Part shown: positions 25,374-35,434 of the stretch, in pieces
Layout: every line of letters starts with the position of its first letter
How positions within the stretch are numbered: the stretch's first letter is position 1
Assembly (NCBI RefSeq): GCF_024362325.1
Contig: NZ_CP101497.1
Span: 806,001-870,000, forward strand
Length of the DNA: 64,000 nucleotides
Reading direction: 5' to 3'
Source of the DNA: Microcella humidisoli
GTDB lineage: Bacteria > Actinomycetota > Actinomycetes > Actinomycetales > Microbacteriaceae
Translations under genes and position numbers: made by a program
Notes under the pieces: model-generated
Databases searched by the model: none
What the model saw: the letters and a program-made list of their open reading frames with translations, nothing else
What the model was told of the DNA's origin: nothing

Positions 25374-25826
25374 CTAGAGGGTTCCGGCGTTCAGGCGCTT
25401 CTGCAGCGCCGTGACCGTCTTCGGGCCCACGTCGCCGTCGACGTCGACGCCCAAGTGCTTCTGCAGCGCCTTCTTGCTCTGCGGGCCGAAGACGCCGTCG
25501 GCGGTCACGCCGAGCTTCTTCTGCAGGGCCTTCGTGGTCGCCGGGCCGAAGACACCGTCGATCTCGACACGCAGCGCCTTCTGCAGCACCTCGGTCGTGC
25601 GCTTGCCCCACTCGCCGTCGATGACGAGGGGCGTGATCGGCTTGACCGAGTCGCTCGCCTCCTTCTTCTCGGCGGCGGCCTCGGTCTTCTCCTCGGCCTC
25701 GGCCTTCTCGGCGCGAGCAGCCTTGGCCTCTTCGAACGCCTTCTCATTGCGGGCCTGGATGCCGGCCTTGCGGGCCGCGTCGCTGCGGGCCTGCTTCGCC
25801 GCGTCGTCGTCGTCGATCTTCGCCAT
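25374..25826 (-). CDS. Peptidoglycan-binding-like repeat protein
   Basis: 150 residues. The N-terminal half (about 1-80) is highly charged Ala/Lys/Glu, probably a long helix. The C-terminal half has three short repeats of form LQKxLGVxxDGxFGPxTxKA (near residues 92, 108 and 126), as in PG_binding_1 domains but compressed to about 17 residues each. No signal peptide is visible, so a cell-wall role would need another export route. Start ATG at 25826 chosen for GGAGCACC just upstream; a longer frame to 25883 has no site. Confidence 0.78.
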   Translation of the reverse strand: MAKIDDDDAAKQARSDAARKAGIQARNEKAFEEAKAARAEKAEAEEKTEAAAEKKEASDSVKPITPLVIDGEWGKRTTEVLQKALRVEIDGVFGPATTKALQKKLGVTADGVFGPQSKKALQKHLGVDVDGDVGPKTVTALQKRLNAGTL

Positions 25827-25917
25827 CGGTGCTCCTCGGGTTTCGGCCCGCTGCGCGCCGGATGGCACGCTCACGCTGGGCACGGTGGCGTCACGCTAGC
25901 ACAGCGGAACGACGGCC

Positions 25918-26877
25918 CTACAGCCCGGAATAGCTGTGCAGGCCCTTGAAGAAGAGGTTGACGATCGTGTAGTTGAAGACGACCGCCGAGAAGCCGATGA
26001 TGGCGAGCCAGGCCGAGCGGTCGCCCCGCCAGCCGCGCGTCGCGCGAGCGTGGATGTAGCCGGCGAACAGGGTCCAGATGATGAAGGTCCAGACCTCCTT
26101 GGTGTCCCAGCCCCAGTAGCGGCCCCAGGCGCGCTCGGCCCAGATAGCGCCGGCGATGAGCGTGAAGGTCCAGAACACGAAGCCGACAACGTTGACGCGG
26201 TACGCGAGCGACTCGAGCGTCGACGCGCCCGGCAGGGTGTCGAGAAAGCGCAGGCCCTCGGCCTTGCGCACCTCGCGCTGCGTGCGCAGCAGCTGCATGA
26301 TCGAGAGCCCGGCGCCGATCGCGAAGAACGCCGTGGCGAGCGTGGCCACGAGCACGTGGATGACGAGCCACGCCGACTGCAGCGGCGGCGGCGTCGGCAC
26401 GACGTCGACGTAGAAGTTGACGGTGACGATGCCGAGCGAGAGCAGCGTGAAACCCGTGATGTAGGCGCCGAGGAACCGCAGGTCCTTCCAGAACTGCGCC
26501 AGCAGGAAGACGCCCATGCCCATCGCCGTGGCCGTGAGGCCGAACTCGAACATGTTGGCCCACGGCACCCGCTCGGCGGCGACGCCGCGCAGCACCGTGG
26601 CACCGAAGTGCAGCACCCAGCCGAGGATCGCGAGGGCGAAGGCGACGCGCTGGTAGCGGGTGGCGCCCGTGGGCGCAGCATCCGTCGTCGTCGTCCGCAC
26701 CGCGGTGGCGACGCCGCCCGCCTGCTGGGCCGAAGCGGAGCCGGCACTGGCGGCGGCAGGCGCGGGCTGGGCCGCGCTGCGCTTCGCGAGGTCGAAGGTG
26801 AAGAGGATGAACGCGAGGGTGTACACGCCCATGGCCGAGTAGACGGCGACGAGCGAGAGGGCGACGAGGTTCTCCAT
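25918..26877 (-). CDS. ccsB: Cytochrome c biogenesis protein CcsB/ResC
   Basis: System II haem-handling membrane protein, 319 residues and about eight helices. The tryptophan-rich WWD region is present as WAERAWGRYWGWDTKEVWTF near residue 245, with His ligands in HARATRG and VLHFGA. Works with ResB to move haem across the membrane and attach it to apocytochromes c. A Ala/Pro/Thr-rich insert sits at residues 33-70. It is separated from resB by the dsbA-like gene on the other strand. Confidence 0.94.
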   Translation of the reverse strand: MENLVALSLVAVYSAMGVYTLAFILFTFDLAKRSAAQPAPAAASAGSASAQQAGGVATAVRTTTTDAAPTGATRYQRVAFALAILGWVLHFGATVLRGVAAERVPWANMFEFGLTATAMGMGVFLLAQFWKDLRFLGAYITGFTLLSLGIVTVNFYVDVVPTPPPLQSAWLVIHVLVATLATAFFAIGAGLSIMQLLRTQREVRKAEGLRFLDTLPGASTLESLAYRVNVVGFVFWTFTLIAGAIWAERAWGRYWGWDTKEVWTFIIWTLFAGYIHARATRGWRGDRSAWLAIIGFSAVVFNYTIVNLFFKGLHSYSGL

Positions 26878-26971
26878 GAGGGCTCCAGCTTAAGCGCGGG
26901 ATGCTGAGAACGAGGTCGATCCGGGCCCTTCGACCCTGCCGCCGCCAAGCCAGCCCTGCCAGACTGATCAG

Positions 26972-27706
26972 ATGCCTCGCACGCCCTCTGCCACCGCGCC
27001 CGCAGCCCCCAAGAAGAAGACCGTCAAGAAGGCGATGTCACCGCGCACGGCGCAACTGATCGCTGTGGGCGTCGTCGTCGCGTTCCTCGCCGCGATCGTC
27101 GCCATCCTCATCTCGACGCTCGGCACCCCGGCGGCGGATGACGCGCTGCCTGAGCCCAACCCGAGCGCCGCGGCCGAGGTGGTGCGCGCCGACTCGCACG
27201 CGCTCACGAGCCCCGCCGACCCCGAGGTGACAGTGGTCGAGTTCCTCGACTTCCAGTGCCCGGCCTGCGCCGTCGCAGCGGGCGCCATCGCCGAGCTGAA
27301 GGCCGAATACGGCGACCGTGTCGCGATCGTCGTGCGCAACTTCCCGCTCACGAGCATCCACCCGCATGCGGTGGATGCGGCGCTCGCGTTCGAAGCCGCC
27401 GCAGCCCAGGGCGCCACGGTCGAGATGTACGAGGCGCTGTTCAGCACGCAGCAGCAGTGGAGCCCAGCCTCGGGCTCGCAGGCCGCGACGTTCCGGCAGC
27501 TCGCCGACGACCTCGGCCTCGACCTGGCCGAGTACGACCGCGTCGTCGCCGACCCGGCGACGCTCGAGCGCATCGCCCGCGACCGCGACGACGCCGTCGG
27601 CCTCGGGCTGCAGGGCACGCCGAGCTTCTTCGTCGACGGCGAGCCGGCGGCGATCGCCTCCTTCGACGAGCTGCGCGCACTCGTCGAGGCCAAGCTCGAC
27701 CAGTAG
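26972..27706 (+). CDS. DsbA-like thiol-disulfide protein
   Basis: 244 residues. A basic cytoplasmic tail (PKKKTVKKAMS), one membrane helix (about 28-50), then a DsbA/thioredoxin_4 domain outside. The active pair is Cys96-Cys99 in FQCPAC, and the cis-Pro loop is GTPSFFVDG near residue 214. Probably oxidises or isomerises secreted proteins. CAGACT (26960-26965) is 6 bases before the ATG. Encoded inside the cytochrome c maturation cluster but on the opposite strand. Confidence 0.92.
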   Translation: MPRTPSATAPAAPKKKTVKKAMSPRTAQLIAVGVVVAFLAAIVAILISTLGTPAADDALPEPNPSAAAEVVRADSHALTSPADPEVTVVEFLDFQCPACAVAAGAIAELKAEYGDRVAIVVRNFPLTSIHPHAVDAALAFEAAAAQGATVEMYEALFSTQQQWSPASGSQAATFRQLADDLGLDLAEYDRVVADPATLERIARDRDDAVGLGLQGTPSFFVDGEPAAIASFDELRALVEAKLDQ

Positions 27707-27762
27707 CCGGACTCGACCCGTAGCGTTCGACGCACAACCGCGCTCGAGGGGCGCCGGCTCGG

Positions 27763-29382
27763 CTAGCGCACGGGCTCGATCGGCTGCGCCGTCAGCGCCG
27801 CTTCGTGCGCGTCGGCGAGCTCAGTGACCGCTCGTTCGAGTCCCGGGTCGTCGCCGCGCGCGAGCCCGGCGTACTGCAGGCGGACGCCCGCGCCCTCACC
27901 CTCGTCCTCGACGGCGATCCAGAGACGACGGCGGGGCACGAACAGGCTCGTGAGCAGTCCGAGGAACGCGAGCACCGACGAGATGAGAACCCCCGCCTGC
28001 GTGGGGTCGTGGTGCACGTCGATGCTGATGAATCGCGGCAGGCTGGAGAATTCGACCGAGCCGAGGCCGTCGGGCAGTTCGGCCGTGTCGCCGAGCGCGA
28101 GCACGAGCGACTCGGTGCCCGTCTCGCCGCCGGTGATCTGCGTGAGCTCGTCAACATTGAGCGAGTAGACGTTGCGCGGCACACCCTCGTTGATGCCCAG
28201 GTCGCCCGTGAACGCGTTGAGGGTCAGCACGGGCTGGTCGGGTTCGGGAAAGATCGACGCGAGCGCGCCCGACTCGAGCGTCACCGCCGAGGGGTAGAAG
28301 AAGCCGAGCAGTCCGACCTGCTCATCGAGGCCGTCGGGAACCTTGACGACGCCGAGGCTCGTGAGGTTCGCGTCTTGCGGCAGGAAGGGCACGGGTTGAC
28401 TGAAGACCGGAGTGCCCTCGGGGTCGTAGACCGTGATCCACGGGGCGAAGCCGTTGCCGAGCAGGTAGCTCGTGGTGCCGCCGATCGCAATGGGTTCGTT
28501 GACCTTGATCTGACCCGACCGCTCGACGCCGTTCTCGACCACCGTCACCGAGGCGGTGTAGTCGAGCGGTATCGCCACGGGCACGCCTGACGTGGTGTCG
28601 ATGTCGTAGACAGGCTCGAACTCGTCGAGCCGCACCGAGAAGGGGTCGAGCCGCGTCTCGTCGAAGAACCGGCCGGGGTTGAACGAGTCGAAGCTCGTGA
28701 GCTGGTTGGTGAAGGTCTGGCCCTCGATGATGACGCGCTGGCCGTTGTAGCCGAAGCCTCCGGCCATGCCGACCGTGAGCAGCACGCCCACGAGCGCGAA
28801 GTGGAACACGAGGTTGCCGGTCTCGCGGAGGTACCCGCGCTCCGCGCTGAGGGAGTCGCCGTAGCGCGCCACCCGGTAGCCCTGTCGGCGCAGCAGCCGC
28901 TCGCCGGCCTCGAGAGCGGCCGCAGCATCCACCGGCGCACGCCGTTCGGTGTGCCCGACGAGCCGGTTCAGGCGCGCCGGGGTGGCCGGTGGCGCGGCCC
29001 GCAGGGCACGCCAGTGGTGCTGCGTGCGCGGGATGACGCAGCCGATGAGCGAGACGAAGAGCAGCAGGTAGATGGCCGAGAACCACACCGAGCTGTAGGT
29101 GTCGAAGACCTGCAGGGCGTCGAGGATGGGGAACAGGTCAGGATTGTTCTCTTCGAACTGCACGACGCCGTTCGGGTCGGCCGAACGCTGCGGAACGAGC
29201 GAGCCGGGAATGGCGGCGACCGCGAGCAGCAGCAGCAGCACGAGGGCGGTGCGCATGCTCGTGAGCTGGCGCCAGCCGAAGCGCAGCCAGCCGCCGGCGT
29301 CGAGCTTGGGCTGCGCGATGCCCGACGACGGGGGCGCCGGCGCGTCACTGTCGTGATGGTCAGAGGGGCGTAACGGTTCCAC
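27763..29382 (-). CDS. resB: Cytochrome c biogenesis protein ResB
   Basis: Partner of CcsB in System II, 539 residues. Four membrane helices expected: residues ~36-56 (TALVLLLLLAVAAIPGSLVPQ), ~95-115, ~180-200 and ~460-480. The large extracellular domain lies between helices 3 and 4. LVPQRSADPNGV near residue 57 and HFALVGVLLTVG near 193 are typical. GTG start; the first 23 bases overlap the end of ccdA, so it is translated in coupling with it. Confidence 0.94.
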   Translation of the reverse strand: MEPLRPSDHHDSDAPAPPSSGIAQPKLDAGGWLRFGWRQLTSMRTALVLLLLLAVAAIPGSLVPQRSADPNGVVQFEENNPDLFPILDALQVFDTYSSVWFSAIYLLLFVSLIGCVIPRTQHHWRALRAAPPATPARLNRLVGHTERRAPVDAAAALEAGERLLRRQGYRVARYGDSLSAERGYLRETGNLVFHFALVGVLLTVGMAGGFGYNGQRVIIEGQTFTNQLTSFDSFNPGRFFDETRLDPFSVRLDEFEPVYDIDTTSGVPVAIPLDYTASVTVVENGVERSGQIKVNEPIAIGGTTSYLLGNGFAPWITVYDPEGTPVFSQPVPFLPQDANLTSLGVVKVPDGLDEQVGLLGFFYPSAVTLESGALASIFPEPDQPVLTLNAFTGDLGINEGVPRNVYSLNVDELTQITGGETGTESLVLALGDTAELPDGLGSVEFSSLPRFISIDVHHDPTQAGVLISSVLAFLGLLTSLFVPRRRLWIAVEDEGEGAGVRLQYAGLARGDDPGLERAVTELADAHEAALTAQPIEPVR

Positions 29383-30148
29383 CGATCACCGCCTGGAGGC
29401 TCGAGACGAACTGCTGCCAGAGACCCGTCACCATCGCGAGGCCGATGAGGATCAGCAGCGCGCCGCCGATGATGTTGATGACGCGGATGTTGCGCTTGAG
29501 CCAGTCGGTCGCGCCCGCCACCCAGCGGAAGCCGAGGGCGACGAGCAGGAACGGAATGCCCAAGCCGAGGCAGTACGCGAAACCGATGGCCGCCGCGCGC
29601 GCGACATCGCCCTCGTTCAGCACGAGCGCGTTGACGGCGATGAGGGTGGGGCCGATGCAGGGCGCCCAGCCGAGCCCGAACACGATGCCGAGCAGGGGGG
29701 CACCGCCGAGTCCCGTGGCGACCTGGATGCGCGGCGCGAGCGAGCGCTGCAGAAACGACACCTGCCCGATGAAGACGAGTCCCATGAGCATGACGATGAC
29801 GCCGGCGATGCGCGTGATGAGGTCGATCCACGGCAGCAGCAGCAGACCCGCGGTCGCGAAGACGATCGAGAAGCCGACGAACACGACGCTGAAGCCGAGC
29901 ACGAAGAGCGCGACGCCGAGCAGCAGCCGACCGCGCTTCTGCTCGAGCTCGGCACTGCTCGTCACGCCGCCGATGTAGGCGAGGTAGCCGGGCACGAGCG
30001 GCAGGACGCACGGCGAGGCGAAGGCGAGGAACCCGGCCGCGAGCGCGATCGGCAGGGCGAGCAGGAGGTTGCCGCTCAGCACGATCTCGCCGATGGGGTT
30101 GGCCGCCTGAGCGAGGGGGCCGCCGACAGCGACCGCGAGGCCGGTCAC
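29360..30148 (-). CDS. ccdA: CcdA-type membrane protein of cytochrome c maturation
   Basis: 262 residues, about six helices. Redox Cys in SPCVLPLVPGYLAYIGG near residue 42 and WAPCIGPT near 163. Passes electrons from thioredoxin to ResA so that apocytochrome c thiols are reduced before haem attachment. The GTG at 30148 overlaps the resA stop (GTGA). Differs from the CcdA at 15.2 kb in having the longer YLAYIGG form usual for System II clusters. Confidence 0.94.
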   Translation of the reverse strand: MTGLAVAVGGPLAQAANPIGEIVLSGNLLLALPIALAAGFLAFASPCVLPLVPGYLAYIGGVTSSAELEQKRGRLLLGVALFVLGFSVVFVGFSIVFATAGLLLLPWIDLITRIAGVIVMLMGLVFIGQVSFLQRSLAPRIQVATGLGGAPLLGIVFGLGWAPCIGPTLIAVNALVLNEGDVARAAAIGFAYCLGLGIPFLLVALGFRWVAGATDWLKRNIRVINIIGGALLILIGLAMVTGLWQQFVSSLQAVIGGTVTPL

Positions 30149-30750
30149 GACGCTTCGGCCAGAGTGTCGCTGATCATCGAGCGCAGCACGCTCGGCTCGC
30201 TCACGAGTCCGGCGATGCGGGCGGCGACGCGCCCCTCCTGGTCGAGCACGAGCGTCGTGGGCACGGCCGTGGGCGCCACCTGACCGGCGAACGCGAGACG
30301 CACGGCGCCATCGTTGACGTCGAGGATCGACGGATAGGTCACGCCGAACTCCTCGGCGAACGACAGCGCGGTCGGCGCCTGGTCGTAGATGTTGACGCCC
30401 AGGAAGCTCACGCCATCGGCGGCGAACTGCTGCGCGAGCGCTTCGAGGTCGGGGGCCTCGAGCCGGCAGGGCGGGCATCCGGCGTACCAGAAGTTCACGA
30501 CGAGCACCTCGCCGCGGTAGTCGTCGCTCGAGACCGTGTCGCCGTTCTCGATGACCCCGGTGAACTCGATGGGCTCGCCCCGGTCGGCCTCGGCGATGAC
30601 CGTGTACGCGCCGTCGCCCGAGATGTAGCCCTGACCGTTGCCCGAGCGGTACAGCTCGGCGAGGTCGTCGTTGGCGGTGCAGCCCGACAGCACGGCGGCG
30701 CTCACGAGGGCGAGCGCGATGACGGTGCTGCGGCGTACGCGGGTGCTCAC
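30145..30750 (-). CDS. resA: TlpA/ResA-like thiol-disulfide lipoprotein
   Basis: 201 residues. Lipoprotein signal ends at VLSGC (Cys24). Thioredoxin-like domain with Cys92-Cys95 in YAGCPPC and cis-Pro loop AVPTTLVLD near residue 165. Predicted to reduce the CxxCH motif of apocytochromes c outside the membrane. GTG start overlapping the stop of the upstream phosphatase gene by 4 bases; the downstream ccdA overlaps by 4. Confidence 0.92.
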   Translation of the reverse strand: MSTRVRRSTVIALALVSAAVLSGCTANDDLAELYRSGNGQGYISGDGAYTVIAEADRGEPIEFTGVIENGDTVSSDDYRGEVLVVNFWYAGCPPCRLEAPDLEALAQQFAADGVSFLGVNIYDQAPTALSFAEEFGVTYPSILDVNDGAVRLAFAGQVAPTAVPTTLVLDQEGRVAARIAGLVSEPSVLRSMISDTLAEAS

Positions 30751-31379
30751 ACTGCTCCTAGGTCGGTGGCCTCGTTGAGCAATTCTGCGCCGCGCTCCTG
30801 ATAGCCGGTCTCAGCGAAGCGGCCCTCGGCCCACGTGAAGCTCGTGACGCTCGAGAGCGAGCACCGGCGCTTGCGCGGGTCGTGGTGCAGCGGCTCGCCG
30901 GCAAGCGCGCGGTGCGCCATCCAGATCGGCAACTGGTGGCTGACCATGACGACCTCACCCGCGTCGACGGTCTCGCGCGCCTCGTTCATCGCGGCGAGCA
31001 TCCGTGCCGCGACGTCGGCGAAGGGCTCGCCCCAGCTCGGTAGGCGGGGATTGCGCAGCAGGTGCCAGTTGCGCGGGTCGGCGATCGTGCGGCCGTCCAT
31101 GCGCTTGCCCTCGAAGCGATTGGTCGGCTCGATGAGGCGCTCGTCGGTGCGGATGTCGAGGCCGAACGCCTCGGCCCACGGTGCCGCCGATTCCTGCGCG
31201 CGCTGCAGGGGGCTGGCGTAGAGGGCGGTCACCGGATGCCCGGCCAGACCCGTGACGGCCGCGGCGGCCATGCGATGCCCGAGGTCGCTGAGCCCGAACC
31301 CCTCGAGCCGCCCGTAGAGCACGTGCGCGGGGTTGTGCACCTCGCCGTGGCGCACGAGATGAACGAGGTCGGCGGGCAT
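30747..31379 (-). CDS. Histidine phosphatase family protein
   Basis: 210 residues. LVRHGEVHNP near residue 8 is the phosphohistidine RHG motif; second His in MVSHQLPIW near 144. Phosphoglycerate-mutase-like fold with unknown substrate; this gene is regularly first in actinobacterial resA-ccdA-resB-ccsB clusters. TAGACT (minus 31386-31391) lies 6 bases before the ATG, which makes it the promoter of the whole resA-ccdA-resB run. Confidence 0.92.
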   Translation of the reverse strand: MPADLVHLVRHGEVHNPAHVLYGRLEGFGLSDLGHRMAAAAVTGLAGHPVTALYASPLQRAQESAAPWAEAFGLDIRTDERLIEPTNRFEGKRMDGRTIADPRNWHLLRNPRLPSWGEPFADVAARMLAAMNEARETVDAGEVVMVSHQLPIWMAHRALAGEPLHHDPRKRRCSLSSVTSFTWAEGRFAETGYQERGAELLNEATDLGAV

Positions 31380-31484
31380 GCGCCCAGTCTAGAGTTCGGC
31401 GCCTTTGGCGCCGCCGAGAGCGGCGGCCGGGCAGCACAGCGCCGCCGCCGAGAGCCCCTCTCCCCGCCGGTAGGCTTGGGCCTC

Positions 31485-32825
<1,341 letters not shown>

Positions 32826-32864
32826 GGCCCGGGGCCACCCGCGCGCGGCACGCCCCGCACCGCA

Positions 32865-32885
32865 CCGCCTCGAGCCATGAGGCGG
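32865..32885 (+). terminator. Hairpin after aspS
   Basis: Stem CCGCCTC / GAGGCGG with a 7-base loop, 40 bases past the aspS stop; no T-run. Confidence 0.5.
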
Positions 32886-32957
32886 CGCGTTGGCGATGAC
32901 CGTGAACGTTCATTGTCATGGCGAACGGGCGGTGTCATTGCGCGGACGACCATCCAC

Positions 32958-33004
32958 GGTCGGGCGCGAGGTCGGGCGCGAGGTCGGGCGCGAGGTCGGG
33001 CGCG
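32958..33004. repeat. 12-bp tandem repeat, nearly four copies
   Basis: Unit GGTCGGGCGCGA repeated head to tail at 32958, 32970, 32982 and 32994 (the last is one base short). It lies in the 193-base non-coding space after aspS, 15 bases from the 3' end of the next gene. Probably a minisatellite. Confidence 0.88.
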
Positions 33005-33018
33005 GGCGGAACGCTCGC

Positions 33019-33198
33019 CTAGGTCAGGTCGACGACCGTCGCACCCGCGGCGTTCTTCATGACCGACTCGACGGCGCTCTTCGCCGACGACTTCTGTACG
33101 TAGTTCTCGCTCACCGCGAGCGTCTGGCCGTTGCTCGACACGATGCGCCAGAAGTACGGCTGCTTCTCGCTCTTGCCCTTGACGATCTCGAACTTCAT
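33019..33198 (-). CDS. YegP-like DUF1508 protein
   Basis: 59 residues, one DUF1508 unit: MKFEIVKGKSEKQPYFWRIV, then SSNGQTLAVSENY and SAKSAVESVMKN. The family occurs as single or double units, and its function is unknown. Start ATG at 33198, with GGGAGAGA 5 bases upstream; an earlier in-frame start lacks a site. Noticeably Lys/Ser-rich for this genome. Confidence 0.85.
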   Translation of the reverse strand: MKFEIVKGKSEKQPYFWRIVSSNGQTLAVSENYVQKSSAKSAVESVMKNAAGATVVDLT

Positions 33199-33306
33199 CG
33201 GTCTCTCCCGTCTGTGGACGGCCACGATGCCGACCCTGTTCGGGATGCTATGCGCCCGCCGCGCGACCCGCCAGACCCTGCCGCGAACGAGCGCCGACGC
33301 GCGTGA

Positions 33307-33663
33307 TCAGGCCGCGAAGTCGGGGCGGATGCGCCAGCCGGTGTACTGCTCCAGCTGGGCCAGCAGCGTGAGGGCCTGCAGCCGCGCGTGGTCGTCGCTG
33401 ATCGTCGAGTAGACGTCGATCGCGAGCGGCGGCGGCTCGCCGAACTTGGGGATCTCGATCTCGACCCACGCGCCGTCGCGGTGGGCGCCGTCGAGCAGCA
33501 CGTAGGGGCTCATCGTGCGCTGCTGTTCGACGGGGCTGTCGACGGCGAGGGCGACGATGGCGAGCGCATCCAGCTTCGTCACGGCGCTCATGACGACGAT
33601 CGTCGCGCAGTACTCCGCCGGTGGGGCGGGACGGCGCAGCAGTTGCCGAAGCGGTTCGAGCAT
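33307..33663 (-). CDS. Hypothetical protein, 118 residues
   Basis: No family recognised. Soluble, no signal peptide; central region VEIEIPKFGEPPPLAIDVYSTISDDHARLQALTLL reads like a small alpha/beta domain. Start at 33663 is supported by a -10 hexamer TAGCGT (minus 33670-33675) exactly 6 bases upstream, the same layout as at many genes here. It follows divergently from the dioxygenase operon, and the YegP-like gene lies downstream on the same strand. Confidence 0.7.
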   Translation of the reverse strand: MLEPLRQLLRRPAPPAEYCATIVVMSAVTKLDALAIVALAVDSPVEQQRTMSPYVLLDGAHRDGAWVEIEIPKFGEPPPLAIDVYSTISDDHARLQALTLLAQLEQYTGWRIRPDFAA

Positions 33664-33769
33664 GCGATCACGCTAAGCGGCGAGCCTGAACAGCCGCCGG
33701 GGGAATAGGGGTAGCGGTCTATGCGTTTGCATCGATATCATCGAGCGACCACACGAAGGAGCATCGGTC

Positions 33770-34738
33770 ATGACCGCACCCACGCAGGGCCTGCACCACG
33801 TCACCGCGATCGCGGGCGACCCCCAGAAGAACATCGACTTCTACATCACCGGCCTCGGCCTGCGGCTCGTGAAGAAGACCGTCAACTTCGACGACCCGGG
33901 CACCTACCACCTCTACTACGGCGACGAGTCGGGCCGCCCGGGAACCCTCATGACCTTCTTCCCGTGGCGCGGCATCCAGCCCGGACGCATCGGTGCGGGC
34001 CAGTCGACCTCGACGGCCTTCTCGGTGCCCGCGGGCTCGCTCGGCTGGTGGGTCGACCACTTCGCCTCGGTCGGCGCCGAGGCGCGCATCACCTCGACCT
34101 CCTCGAGCGAAGAGCGCCTGCTCGTGCACGACCCCGACGGCCTGCAGATCGAGCTCGTCGCGACGCACGAGCACGACCCGCGCGACCCGTGGGACTCGGC
34201 GAGCGTGCCCGCCGAGCACGCCATCCGCGGCCAGCACTCGAGTGTGCTCACCGTGCGCGACGCCGAGCAGACGATCGCCCTCATGGTCAATGACCTGGGG
34301 ATGCGCGTGGTCGAGACCGAGGGCAACCGCACCCGGCTCGCCGCGGGCGACGGCATGCCCGGCGCCCTCGTCGACGTGCACGCCTCGAACCTCGTGCAGC
34401 CGGGCCTCACCGCCGGTGGCACCGTGCACCACATCGCCTTCCGGGTGCCCGACCAGACCACGCAGCAGCTGTGGCGCGACGAGCTCGCGAGCAAGGGTCA
34501 CCGCGTCACCGAGATCCTCGACCGCCAGTACTTCACGAGCATCTACTTCCGCGAGCCGGGCGGCGTGCTCTTCGAGATCGCGACCGACACCCCCGGCTTC
34601 GACATCGACGAGCCCCTGCTCGAGCTCGGTCGCTCGCTCAAGCTGCCGCCGTGGCTCGAGCCCTCGCGCGAGCAGATCGAGCACGCCGTGATCCCGATCT
34701 CGGTGCCCGACGAGAACAACCCCGAGGTCGCCGCATGA
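33770..34738 (+). CDS. Ring-cleaving dioxygenase, VOC family (MhqO-like)
   Basis: 322 residues with two glyoxalase/VOC modules. LHHVTAIAGDPQKNIDFYITGLGLRLVKKTVNFDDP at the start holds the first metal His; VHHIAFRVPD near residue 222 and the Glu in GVLFEIATD near 265 complete the site. The family includes MhqO, which opens hydroquinones. It overlaps the esterase gene by 4 bases. GAAGGAG precedes the ATG; a small palindrome ATGCGTTTGCAT (33721-33732) and TATCAT nearby may form the promoter. Confidence 0.9.
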   Translation: MTAPTQGLHHVTAIAGDPQKNIDFYITGLGLRLVKKTVNFDDPGTYHLYYGDESGRPGTLMTFFPWRGIQPGRIGAGQSTSTAFSVPAGSLGWWVDHFASVGAEARITSTSSSEERLLVHDPDGLQIELVATHEHDPRDPWDSASVPAEHAIRGQHSSVLTVRDAEQTIALMVNDLGMRVVETEGNRTRLAAGDGMPGALVDVHASNLVQPGLTAGGTVHHIAFRVPDQTTQQLWRDELASKGHRVTEILDRQYFTSIYFREPGGVLFEIATDTPGFDIDEPLLELGRSLKLPPWLEPSREQIEHAVIPISVPDENNPEVAA

Positions 34739-35379
34739 CCGGCAGCACCGTCGCCCTGCCCGAAGGCGGGCTCGCGGCCTGGCCCCACGTGTTCGTGCCC
34801 GGCGAGCCGGGCGCACCCGTGCTGCTGACGCTGCACGGCACGGGCGGAACCGAGACCGAGATCACCGCCCTCGCCACCCCCCTCGACCCCCGCGCGTCGG
34901 TGCTCTCGCCGCGCGGGCGGGTGCGCGAGGGCGGTGCATCCCGCTGGTTCCGTCGCATGGGCGAGGGTGTCTTCGACGTCGATGACGTGATCGTGCGTGC
35001 GGGCGAGCTCGCCGCGTTCATCACGGCGGCGCGCGAGGAGTACGCGCTGGCGGATGCTCCGCTCACCGCCGTCGGATTCAGCAACGGCGCCAACATCGCC
35101 CTCGCGACCGCCCTGCTCCACCCGGGCGTGCTCACCCGAGTGGTGGCGTTCTCGGGCATGTACCCCTTCGGCGACCGCGACCCGATTGGCGATGCGACTG
35201 GGGTGGAGCTGCTGCTGCTCAACGGCACCGGCGACCCCATGGCCCCCGCCGGCAGTGTCGACGTGCTCGAGCGCACGGCGACGCAGCACGGGGCATCCGT
35301 GACCCGCATCAGCCGACCCGGCGGCCACGGCATCGACAGCACCGAGCTGCAGGCCGCACAGGAGTGGTTGGCCCGCTGA
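34735..35379 (+). CDS. Alpha/beta hydrolase, MhqD-like
   Basis: 214 residues. LLTLHGTGGTE near residue 22 is the oxyanion loop, GFSNGANIA near 115 holds the nucleophile Ser, Asp is in NGTGDPMAP near 163, and GGHGID near 197 the catalytic His. Phospholipase/carboxylesterase type, as in MhqD. ATGA overlap with the dioxygenase gene means the two are made together. Plausible role: quinone or electrophile detoxification. Confidence 0.9.
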   Translation: MTGSTVALPEGGLAAWPHVFVPGEPGAPVLLTLHGTGGTETEITALATPLDPRASVLSPRGRVREGGASRWFRRMGEGVFDVDDVIVRAGELAAFITAAREEYALADAPLTAVGFSNGANIALATALLHPGVLTRVVAFSGMYPFGDRDPIGDATGVELLLLNGTGDPMAPAGSVDVLERTATQHGASVTRISRPGGHGIDSTELQAAQEWLAR

Positions 35380-35434
35380 CAGCGCGCGGGCGGTGTGCGA
35401 GTCTGGCACCGCCCGACCGATCAGAGGGAGCCCC

